Of a stretch of 64,000 nucleotides of DNA, positions 37,262 to 47,340 are shown piece by piece (the first letter of the stretch is position 1; each line of letters begins with the position of its first letter). The notes under the pieces are model-generated. The model had not been told where the DNA came from. It ran no database searches and saw nothing but the letters and a program-made list of their open reading frames with translations. The stretch comes from Puccinellia tenuiflora. Taxonomy: Eukaryota; Streptophyta; Magnoliopsida; Poales; Poaceae. The stretch is taken from contig QRDG01000846.1 of assembly GCA_012064385.1 (NCBI GenBank), forward strand, positions 186,001-250,000. The letters run 5' to 3'. A program made the position numbers and the translations under genes.

Positions 37262-39388
37262 GTGTATCTTTTGCATTGTTTGGATCAGCCGAATTCAACT
37301 CCGGATGAAGTGGCAGAACAGAACATGGTATTTCACCAAGATGACGAAGATGTTTTTATTGTGGAGGATATTGGGGATTCTGTGGATGTCCAACAAGGAG
37401 AACCGATCATGATGCTGGAACCTAAGAAGGGGCTCATGTTTGATAGTGAGGATGATGCTGTTAGGTTCTACAAAGGTTATGCAAAAAAGAAGGGTTTTGG
37501 TGTAGTAAGAAGAACTGCTAGACACGATGAAGACAACAAGCTTAATTATTGTACTCTTGCTTGTAGTCGACAAGGGAATGCTCAATACTCATCGAAGAAC
37601 TCATTTAAACCTAATCCGTCGACAATGATGCAATGTCCAGCTAAGAGTAACTTCTCTCGTCGTGGCGACAAGTTTTGCATTACTTCGGTTACAGTTGACC
37701 ACAATCATCCTATAAGTCCACCAAATGCTAGGTTGTGGTCTTTTGTCTAATGAAGATACTGATACGTTTGTCTGGTTATTTAAATCTTGGCTATGTTGTA
37801 TGTCAAACAACCCACCAAATGCTATAATCACCGACCAGTGCAAAGCAATGCAGAATGCTATTGAAGAAGTTTTCCCTCTGGCTCGTCATAGATGGTGTAT
37901 ATGGCATATCATGAAGAAGATTCCTGAAAAGCTTAGTGGATATGAAAAGTATGAGAACATTAAATACACATTAGCAAATGCGGTGTATGATTCCTTGACC
38001 AAACATGATTTCGACGAAGCTTGGGTACGTATGATCGAGAAATATGATCTTCATGACAATGAATGGCTTGCTGGATTATACGAAGAGAAAAATCGATGGG
38101 TACCAGCATATGTAAAAGATACTTTTTGGGCAGGAATGTCTTCAACACAAAGGAGTGAGAGTGTGAATGCTTTCTTTGATGGCTATGTCCATGCTAGAAC
38201 AACTCTGAAGCAATTTGTGGAGCAGTATGAAAATGCATTACGAGATAAGGTAGAGAAAGAAAACAAGGCTGATTCTAAGTCGTTCCAAGAGTTAATTCCA
38301 TGCATTACTCACTATGACTTCGAGGGGCAATTTCAGGCTGCCTATACCAATGCAAAGTTTAAAGAGTTTCAAGAGCAACTGAGAGGTAAAATATATTGCT
38401 ACATTTAGAGTTAGAGAGGACCGCAAGATTTTTTATGAAGGAGAGGATGGAGATGTTAAAGAGAAATGGGTTATTTCAGAGTTCACCGTCTTGCTCAATC
38501 AAGGGGAATGTGATGTGCAGTGTGTTTGTAGATTATTTGAATTTCGAGGCATTTTGTGTAGCCACATCCTTTCCGTGCTTGCTCTCATGGAGATCACAGA
38601 AGTTCCTTCTAGGTATATATTGCAGCGATGGAGAAAGGATTTTAAACGCAAACACACCTTTATCAAGTGCTCCTACGGTGACATGCTGAATACACCAATC
38701 ATGCAGCGTTATGATAATTTGTGCAAGCGATCCCGTGAAGTGGCAGAAAATGGGGCTGAGTCTGATGCATTGTATGCCTTGGTGATGGATGGCCTAAATG
38801 AGTTACAAATAAAGATTGATGCATATTGTAGTAGCCATGAAATTCAGAAGGAGGATCCTACTTCAAAACATGAAGATACGCTGTTAAACAAAGAAAAAGT
38901 TGTACTCAACCCAATCGCTATTTGTACTGTTGGTCGCCCTCCCTCTAAGAGAAAGGAATCTAAGGTAGATCAAGTGGTCAAAAGATTGAGAGCGAAGAAG
39001 CAAAATGTATCAAAAAGTACAAATGGAGGATCAAGCCAAAAAGGAAAAAAGGTATCTAAATTTATAGTTATTTTGTTTCTACTTGTCGTTTTCAAGGAAC
39101 TTCTTTTCTTCCTGTTATAACTTGCTGAAGTGTATGCACTACCTTATAGCAGAAAGGCAGCAGCAAATCAAAAAAAGTGCAAGAAATTAACTCTCTGCCT
39201 TCACAACTCCAAACAAGTGAACCTGCTACATCAGTTCATATAAACTCCTACATTGACATTCTCCAGGTGCTACACTCAGCTCTGTACTATCAACTATTTG
39301 TAAATTATTTGTCAACGACTAATTTTTTTTTACTTTGAAGGGAAAGAAAGATGTCATGGATTTGCTGGATGCTAAATTGGATGGATGA
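37262..39388 (+). pseudogene. FAR1-related (MULE-derived) gene, internally deleted and frame-broken
   Basis: The first piece (ATG at 37325; open from 37262) carries a FAR1 DNA-binding domain: FDSEDDAVRFYKGYAKKKGF, then a Cys/His set ending VTVDHNHPIS. At about 37730 the frame jumps into the middle of the MULE transposase domain (GCGLLSNEDTDTF, ITDQCKAMQNAIEEVFP), so the domain's first part with its first catalytic Asp is missing. A second break lies at about 38400. The next piece (38408-39051) has an intact SWIM zinc finger (CDVQCVC to CSH) and a Lys-rich tail. Two further in-phase exons, 39153-39266 and 39341-39388 (stop TGA), have good GT-AG borders. Intact relatives are nuclear regulators domesticated from Mutator transposases. 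This copy is probably non-functional, unless the breaks are sequencing errors. Confidence 0.8.
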
Positions 39389-40940
39389 AAGAGACATACT
39401 CTGCAGTAATCGATTGAATAGTTGGCTTATCGCACTAGATGCAAGTGTTTATTTTGTCACTGCAAACCATGATTTTATCTTTCAACGCTATGTGTCACTA
39501 GCTTCTCTAGTGAAATATCAACCCTGTATGACCAAATATTTTCTGGAATCTCATATTCAATCAGAGCTTTATTCAATTGATCAGGCACGATTATATTATC
39601 GATTACAGTACAGTATAGAGCACTCACCTCATTCATTGGAGGTTTGCATCGACCTGCATCCATTCCCCAACCATGTCGAGCCAGCAAGAGGTAGGCTGCG
39701 AGGGAAGCGACGCCCCGCCCAGCTTCAAGGCTGCCAGAGAAGCAATGGCCTCCCAGAGCACCCTATGAATTTCGCCTCCGACGAGCTCAATTACAGAGCT
39801 ATCTTGGCATGGTCGCTAGCTGAATCACACCTAGAAGACTCAGACTCCGTCCAGGCAGTAGTGAAGGGATAAGGCATGCTTGCTCCATAAAAAAAGTTAC
39901 GATTTGGGAGGTGGGACCACGTGGGAGGAGAAAGGAGACGTTCTGATCCGTCCAAGCCCGGCCCAAATCCAAATCCAGAGCTTAGCTGCCCCGCTTTGGT
40001 AAATCGCTGCCACGTAGGATCGTACGCAGATCGGACATGTTTCGTCGTACGTATAGCAGCGCCGTAATTGAAATAAATAGGAGAGGTCCTCACGCACTCC
40101 TCCGCTCGCCATGTCACGTCGCGTAACTTATGCGATTTTTTTTGCTGATCCGGAAAACTTAGTCGTTGACGGACATGTCACAACTAAACCAGTTTGGGTC
40201 GCTCCTTGATCGTGGGCTCTCGTGACCGGCTCGAACATGTGGTGTTTACTCGGTTCCCACGTTGTATCCGTTAGGATATTCTCGAGCCACTCTATATCAA
40301 GGCATATGTGATATACGCCGTAATAGACATCAACCCGATCTAGATTTTCCTTTTTCTCACACCTTGCATTGCCATCGTAATCTACTCTATCCCGTGGTGC
40401 ACAGGCGAACGGGAGAGCATGTCTCCGGAACTAATCGCCTTTGTGATCATGTACCGAAGAGGGCGAATTAGATTTTTGGGAAGCTCTTCATGCGATTGCT
40501 CGCGTTTTTCATCACGGGCCTTCTATCGTTCAAGTCAGGTGGTTCTGTCTACCGCCATCGTGGATGTTGGATCCACCCAATAAAAGCTCATGTTGTTTTC
40601 AGTCCGAAGATAATGGGCTCTTGCCCCGCATGCCTATGAAAGGCAATAGTTATTTCATTTTGTGTGGCTATGTGTATTCGCTGTGTGCTCCTTTTCTCTA
40701 CCTATGTGGCCTCTCTTAGTACAAAAAAACTTGAAACTAATTCAATAAGGGTATCATATGAAGAAACGACTGAGTAGAGCAATTATCTCATCACACCTAG
40801 CTGTATGACGTGGTAGAAGTGAAACGCATGCACAGAGAGTGTGCTGGGAGGAAGAAGGTGACACTTGGCACGATAGGAGTGTGCACGTTGGCCCTTTATC
40901 AAAGGGCCTTTTTGTAATTATTACTGTTCAAGAATTACAG
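39389..40940. other. No established gene; short ORF and unclassified sequence
   Basis: A 31-codon frame at 39673-39768 (MSSQQEVGCEGSDAPPSFKA) has exon-like composition but no recognisable family. The rest, including 40140-40540 with a Leu/Pro/His-rich short frame, shows nothing assignable. A piece at about 40554-40606 repeats sequence from 35894-35945. Confidence 0.35.
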
Positions 40941-40947
40941 AGTAGAA

Positions 40948-42040
40948 ATCTGGGCCAGGAAAGCATAAAGGAAAAAAAGGCCGATGAATGAAATACGGAG
41001 TAGATGAAAAGGTCAAAGGCTCACGAGGTCCGTCATGCTGGGCAGCCCATCGCTGGTGGGTGCTGCTATACGCCGCGTTTAGCGGCAGGAACGTGTCGCG
41101 CCGCGCATACCGCTTCGTTCCCCCGTTCGTTCGGCTGTTTCATGGGCCGGCCCATATATGTTTTCATTTCTACGTGTTCGTTTCTAGCAGAAAAAAGTTG
41201 ATTCTGTGAGAAAAGTTGAACATTTTCTTAAAACGAGAATAAAATATATTATATTCATATATAAATATAATATATGAATATTTTGAACGGAATTGATTTT
41301 TCAACGATTTGAAAAAAGTGAACATAAAAAAGTGTCTGAACGGAAATTATTCTTGAACGATTTTTAAAAAGTGAACAAAATAGGTATTTGAACATAAAAT
41401 ATTTTTGAACAATTGTACTGGAAACTATTTATAAACGCATGTTTCGCAAAAAATAGAAGCATGTTTCGCATTGAAAAAGTATGCTAAAAACATATATTTT
41501 ATATTGAACTTTTTTCAATTAGAACATTGACCTCATTTGAACGGTTTTAAAAAGTGAACAGAAAATGACGGTGAACGAAATTTATTTTTGAACAATTAAA
41601 AAATGAACATAATGACGGGAACGGAAACTATTTTGAATGGTTTTAAAAGTGAACAGAAAAGGTCGTTGAACAAAATTTATTTTTGAACGATTTTAAATAG
41701 TGAACAGAAAATGGAGGTGAACGAAATTTATTTTTGAACGATTTAAAAGTGAACAGAAAATTTATTATAAACGAAATTTATTTTTAAACGATTTGAAAAG
41801 TGAACTCGTTTTCCGGATCGCGCGGAGGGTGCGCGACGTCACCCCGCGCCGCTAAAGGCGCGCAAATAGGGTCCTCCATCACTGGTATTGCTCGGATCGA
41901 CTAATAAAAGAAAACGAACTCGAATTTTCAATCTGGCCCAGGAAAGCACAAAGGAAACAGCCCAATGGTTGAAATAGAAAAAATGGCTTAAAGGGCCACG
42001 AGCAGCTTCTTGATAGGGAGCCCATGGCGGCTGGTACTCA
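40948..42040. repeat. Imperfect direct repeat pair flanking a TIR element
   Basis: About 105-110 bases starting aatctgggccaggaaagc at 40948 recur starting aatctggcccaggaaagc at 41931. They share further stretches in order (aaggcc or aacagccc, tgaaatac or tgaaatag, gctcacgag or gccacgag, agcccat). The pair brackets the repeat-filled element at 41067-41868. Confidence 0.6.
41067..41868. mobile_element. TIR DNA transposon, non-autonomous, possibly Mutator type
   Basis: The ends read TATACGCCGCGTTTAGCGGC on the left and, inverted, TATTTGCGCGCCTTTAGCGG on the right. The flanks GGGTGCTGC (41058-41066) and GGGTCCTCC (41869-41877, allowing overlap at the edge) are like a nine-base target duplication with two changes. 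The inside (41210-41810) is a degenerate tandem array of a roughly 45-base AT-rich unit of the kind tgaacgaaatttatttttga. There is no transposase. Superfamily is a guess from the flank length. Confidence 0.45.
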
Positions 42041-42092
42041 AATCGAAAAGAAAATAGAAAGAAAAAAGAACCGGATATTTTGTTCGGGGTAT

Positions 42093-42164
42093 TGAACCCG
42101 ACGTGAATCGAACACGCAACCTTCTGATCTGGAGTCAGACGCGCTACCATTGCGCCACGGATCC
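42093..42164 (-). tRNA. tRNA-Trp (anticodon CCA)
   Basis: A 72-base minus-strand gene. The acceptor stem GGATCCG pairs with CGGGTTC, discriminator A. The D arm contains TGGCGCAATGG (A box). The anticodon stem-loop CTGACTCCAGATCAG has anticodon CCA. The T arm contains GTTCGATTC (B box). There is no intron and no encoded CCA. A T run (TTTTTT on minus at about 42062-42067) lies about 30 bases downstream and can act as RNA polymerase III terminator. It matches the plant nuclear tRNA-Trp as I know it and is probably functional. Confidence 0.95.
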
Positions 42165-42668
42165 GGTAGTTGATAACATGAGAAAATATCCTACATGACA
42201 TTTGAATAAAGCAGAAATGGGAACTAGTACCGCTCAACACTTGATCGACAGACTGAGTGTCATCAGATCACATCACATATCTCGTACTACTACGTGGTAA
42301 TCAAATCTTTATTGCGTATAATCACGCAGTACCGTCAGATCCAGCGCCTCCCTCGACAGACAGAGAGGGGCGCAGCACATGGTCTACCACCGGTACTAGC
42401 TAGTAGTAGTCTATGCAATGTACTCACCACCGTACATCGTAGACCGATCGCGACGGGCGCAGGCAGCGTATGGTATGCGGTGCCTTAAACGCGAGACGGC
42501 GAGAGGGCAAAACACCACCCTCGTCTCCTCCTCGCGGGGGCGGGGCGATTGGTCGGACGTACGGACGGCGAGGCACGCCACCACCAGGTCTTGCCTTTTC
42601 CGGCGTCGCCGCCGCAGCGCACTGCGGAGGCAAAGGACGTCGCACGGCTTCCGGATAGGAGCATTCCC

Positions 42669-43096
42669 GGGGAATATCTAGTGCTCCCACCCCCTTAGAT
42701 GCTACAATTGCTACCATATAAAAAAACAAATTTAAATTTGTCAAAAAATTCTACCAAAAATTGTGGATGTTTATAAAATATGTTCCTACTACCTCCAAAA
42801 ATTTTAGTTCCAAATTCGAAATGAGCAGTGAGAAATAAAAAGACAAATCTGTTATGAATAGTGTCACTGGTTTCACTAAAAGACAAAATCAGAAAAATGC
42901 CACTATTCATAGCAGATTTGTCTTTTTTGTTTCTCACTGCTCATTTCGAATTTGGAATTGAAATTTTTGAAGGTAGTAGAAACATATCTTGTTAACACTC
43001 ATATTTTTTCGTAGAATTTTTGACAAAATTAAAATTGTTTTTTTTGTTGGTAGCATTGGTAGCACCTAAACACATGGTAGCACTAGATATTTCCCC
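42669..43096. mobile_element. Mutator-type MITE (428 bp) with 10-bp target duplication
   Basis: The target duplication gagcattccc is exact at 42659-42668 and 43097-43106. The ends are inverted: GGGGAATATCTAGTGCT on the left and GGGGAAATATCTAGTGCT on the complement of the right. The two halves are inverted copies for almost 200 bases each around a short centre at about 42880-42895, so the RNA would fold into one long hairpin. It has no coding content. The long duplication and long inverted repeats fit Mutator-like MITEs. Confidence 0.88.
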
Positions 43097-43106
43097 GAGC
43101 ATTCCC

Positions 43107-44340
43107 CACCTAGCGCGCGCCCGTATTGATTGGAACCATGTGTGCCTGTCGTCGCTGCCCCTGTGATCTACTCGACGTACCCTTCCCTTTGGGAGCGGGT
43201 GGTTGCGCCATCGCTTCTGTCGTCGATCCGTTCGATGCAGCGGAGTGTGCGCGCGTCGCGCGTACGAACGGAGAAGCTGCTAGCTCGGTAGCTCCTCCTG
43301 CTCGCGGGCAGGCAGTCTGAAACTTGAACGGATTTCAGCGTGCCTTTCTTGGATTCGTTCGTTGGTGCGCAGGTCTCTGAATGGCGTCAAGTAAACTCGG
43401 GCTGGCTGACTGCACTTTCTGTTCTTTCCTTTGCTAATAATATATAGGACTAGTTTGGCAATGGGTTTACTCTATTACGTAGGCTGTGCAAGCCATGTTC
43501 GGAAGAAGTAATCCTTGGACCGCTGTCGATCTCGCGTAATGAATTAGGGTCACGCGTGCTCATTTACGCGGTTACTGCAGTCAGTCAGTGGGACTACAGA
43601 CTCCTCCTCCACGGCTTCGATCGTGTGCTGTCTGCATCTGCACCGCACACCAGGAATCTAGTTTTACCGGACGCAGGGGGGACTGGGCCTCCTTGCGATT
43701 CCAACTGTGTGTGTGTGGTGTAAATGCACTCGTGCCGAAAATACGAGCATTGACCGTGTCAGTCGGGCGGGCCATCGGTCGCCGGTCTTCACCTCACTTT
43801 ACTGCCCTTCTTCTGCTCTGCCACCTGCTCTCATTCTTCTTCCTCCTGACGCGGTGGAACTGAAAACCACTGTGCCGGTCATTCCAGGGCCGTGCATACA
43901 GTGTTGGGCGTACTAGCACATCTGATTCTTCCACTGAATGGTCAGAGCCACATTTATTTTTGTCCGAGTGTATATATGGCCGTAGAATGGTGTTGGAGCT
44001 GACAGTATCCGAGGTGCGCATCTTCCTAATCGGGTGGCGCATTGTGGTAGACACTTCTCGTTAGGTTAACATTTCCATCCGTAGCTAGGTGGCGAGTCAT
44101 GGTTGTTTCGAGTAGCCAGCTGGGGTTCTTGGCTGGTTTCCTACGAGTTTCTTCAAGTGCTGTGCACAACTACAGACTACTCCGCGTACAGTGGATTTGC
44201 TGAACCGTCGAGCGTTCTTGGAAATTCATATTGTATGTTTTAGCATCAGTGGACTGACATAAATGATTCTTAGTATATACTAGTACCTCACAACTTAATA
44301 CGTCATGTACCAAATCAAATACGTAAGTAAGTATAAGAGC
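43107..44340. other. No gene recognised
   Basis: Mixed-composition sequence with short frames only, none with a recognisable motif or codon pattern. No terminal repeats were noticed. Confidence 0.45.
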
Positions 44341-44347
44341 ATCTCCA

Positions 44348-45245
44348 GTCGGGGCGCTAATAGCACGGTTTGGCCCGGCCAGGCCCAATATCTCGTCCGG
44401 CACGCCCAGCACACGCCCTCCACGGCGGGAGCCGCTTGGGCAAGCCGGACGAAACTGATGGGCGGGGCCCGCTGTCATTGACACGAGTCATCCTCCAAAA
44501 CCCCCACTCCACTCTCCCCCAATTTTATTTCCCCCGCCTCGCCCCGTCGCCTCTCTAGTTCCCGCCCACCTCTCATCGTAACCATGGCGCCGCACGGATC
44601 CAAAACTCCCAAAGGGAAGTGGAAGGCGCAGGAGGCGGGATCGACGCAGACGAAGCCGCCGGGCTCGACGCTCGGAGTTCGCCGAAAGGCCAAGACTCGT
44701 CCACCCATGCCGCGCGGCCGGAGGGGCTGACGGACAACCAATGGCAATTGGATTGCCTCCGATGGGGGTTGGACACGGAGCAGCGGAACGGGCGACGCGC
44801 CACGCGGTTGGCGACGGAGAAGGCGGCAGCGGAGATTCCCGTCATGAACCAAGCTTTCGCCATGGGGGCAAGCGAGGAGAGCGTCACCGCGCCGGTCCTA
44901 CGTACGAGGAGCGACAGCTCGCCCTCACACTCGTCCTACTACCAAGAATCCTACTACCAAGAAAGCGCCTCCACGATGCACAGATCCAGGTTCTCCCCCG
45001 AGTACGGCGACAGTGAGCTAGGTGGCTTCAACCCGAATGTGGTCTTCTCTCTGATCTAGCATCGCGTCGCCGGCCTCAACCTCAACCAGTCGTACGAGGT
45101 ATCGCCGGCCCTGCGGAGGGGTTCAAGTTCATCAGGCGCAACTGGCGTCGACTACCAAACCGAGGCCGAACGCAGCTTGTCGTTCAGCCCGGACGCACCC
45201 AACGTGGTCGACGGAACGCCGCCCGACTTTCTCACAGGCGATCAG
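44348..45245 (+). pseudogene. Degenerate coding remnant of unknown family
   Basis: A promoter-like GC-rich lead (from agcatctccagtcggggcgc) precedes an ATG at 44584 in a frame rich in Lys and Pro (MAPHGSKTPKGKWKAQEAGS). This frame stops at 44728, while the overlapping frame continues with GLTDNQWQLDCLRWGLDTEQ and a Ser/Tyr-rich part to a stop at 45059. Residues after that stop (from HRVAGLNLNQSYEVSP) keep coding character up to a donor-like gtatgg at about 45246. The style recalls grass proteins with a Lys/Pro-rich start and a QW-x-helical segment that are often linked to repeats, but I cannot name the family. Frame breaks suggest a dead copy. Confidence 0.35.
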
Positions 45246-46850
45246 GTATGGACTTCTAGGATGTTGTGTTCTACATACGTAGCCGAGCAATGATGGTAAG
45301 CATTGGGTTTTTTCTGCGGATCTAGCAACCCACCGCTCGGAGCTCCTCCTTCTACATGTACGTGTATTCAGGCAAAGACGTTGTCCGTTCGGCGTTTGAC
45401 GAGTTCGTGATCAAGCCAGTGGAGCTATCAGAGACGAGAGGAGCAAGGACTACACCGCCTAAGGCCACGTACAACGGGGGCGCTAAGGACCGGCGCTAGG
45501 GTAGAAATCCTGGTAGTTAGCAGCGATTCCCCCCTGTGGCTGGGATTTTCCTTTGCGTCGACTCCAAACTAGTCGCCGGGCGCTAGCCAATTTTTTCTGC
45601 CCGCCCGTGAAAAGAGGAAGCGTCGGGCGCCAGACCTGGTAGCTTCTTTTCCAGCTGAAATCACGGGATAGGGAATCTTTCCAGCTAAACCAAAGGCAGC
45701 TGCTATTATTACCCACTCGATCTGCTTCGTATGGATCTGCACAAAATCTGTCCTATAGAGTTTCTAATCTTAAAATTTCGACGCCCAGCTAGCTGGTCCG
45801 CATCCCAGAATCCACTCGCGGGTTCCGCACTGCAGAACAGAGGAAATACCTTGGGATAAGCAGCGGGAATGACGGGGGAGGAGACGAGCTGGGCACGGGC
45901 GCGCCCGCCGCGCGGCTGGCCGCCGGCCGCCCGGAAGCAGTCGAACAGGCCGCGCCGGAAGAGGAGAGGCATACTCCAAGCTGCAGACGCGGGTGCGCGG
46001 CGCAGGCGCGAGCTACGCGGTCGCTTGTGCGGTGGCGCCGACGGGAGCCGTCGTCGGATTGGTGAGGGAAGAGTGAGACCGAGCAGTGAGCTGCTGCTCG
46101 GAGCCTCGAGTGTTGCGGCTGCCGGTGGGCAAGCGTCCGCCAGAAGCGTCTCGCGATGGGGAGGAACGACGCCAGCGTTACTTTTTCGTCTTTTTTTTTA
46201 TTCCGGTAGCGACCGAATAGGCGTCCCGCGATGTAGAGCAAAGACGCTAGCTGTTAATTTGATTTTCCTGGTTTATTTTTATTTCTTCAAGCGCCCACAT
46301 AAGCGTCTCCCAATGTACATGCCCTAACGCGCTTCACCGATTCCGCACCTGCATGAGTCGATAAGACAACCGAGACAAATCCTTGACGCGGGAGAGGGCG
46401 ATAGGCACATGGGTTGTGGATGAGTGCATGACTCGGTTCGCTGACGGTCCTGCAAAAATGGCCGTGAAACCAACGAAGTTACTGGCAAAATAATTTTCCG
46501 GTCTTAGGATGCAAGACTTCAAATGGAACTGATGAATTTACTGGGGCTGCTTTGTAAATGTGCTCAAGAGTATGGGGTAAAGCTTGAATAGACTTGATAA
46601 TGAAATGGCTTAATGGATTAGGCCGCAACCATTGAGTAAAACCAAGATGCCAAAAGTGTCAAAGTCAATTGACTGGAGCGAGTCCTTTTCATCTGCATGC
46701 AGGAAGGGCCTTCATAAATCCTGTCCAAAACAGGGCATATCATATGTTGACACGTCACGGCATGGGACCAGTGCCCCAGAAAGATGTTGGCTCAGCTGAG
46801 CGGGCTACACTCTCAAGTCTCAAATGTGGCTGCTCCAACGAGACTGCTGC
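45246..46850. other. No established gene; GC-rich patch and triple motif
   Basis: A GC-rich patch at 45780-46160 could hold a minus-strand exon (ATG at 45972, MPLLFRRGLFDCFRAAGG, donor-like AAG/GTATTT near 45849), without a recognisable product. The words gcgtctcgcgatg, gcgtcccgcgatg and gcgtctcccaatg occur at about 46147, 46221 and 46302. Confidence 0.3.
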
Positions 46851-46919
46851 GCTCACTACATTACAGACTTGAATTTGATGCACTCTAAAGTACCTAAAAA
46901 ATCAAAAAAATGTCTTTAA

Positions 46920-47340
46920 AAATTTTTTGAGGCAAAAAAAAATAGTGCTGCATTTACTCCGGTAGGTAAAGGTCTTTTAAGGCACAAATCATTAGTGCCT
47001 CTAAAACTATACCTTTTGAGGCACTTTGGAGTGCCTCAAATAGTATACCTTTTGAGGCATTTTTTAGTGCCTCCAAAACTATACCTTTTGAGGCACTTTG
47101 GAGTGCCTCAAATAGTATACCTTTTGAGGCATTTTTTAGTGCCTCCAAAACAATACCTTTTGAGGCACTTTGGAGTGCCTCAAATAGTATGCTTTTTGAG
47201 GCACTTTTAAGTGCCTCAAATAGTATACCTTTTGAGGCACTTTTGAGTGCCTCAAATAGTATATCATAGGAGGCATTTTTAAAAACCGCCTTCAAAGTTC
47301 ACTTTGGGAGGCACCCATTTTAGTGCCTCAAAGTTGAATA
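46920..47340. repeat. Left subterminal palindrome array of the CACTA element
   Basis: Roughly ten copies of a palindromic unit (gaggcacttt with agtgcctc), spaced about 31 bases, alternating between perfect and weaker versions so that the visible period is about 62. The connecting words are aaatagtatacctttt and caaaactatacctttt. By analogy with En/Spm these may be TnpA binding sites. Confidence 0.85.

Noticed and set aside
46954..47295. 114-codon repetitive protein
   Set aside because: It is the minus-strand reading of the CACTA subterminal palindrome array; no start context or known domain.
46920..47340. CRISPR-like regular repeat array
   Set aside because: Eukaryotic context, spacers are themselves repeated, and the array lies at the end of a CACTA element.
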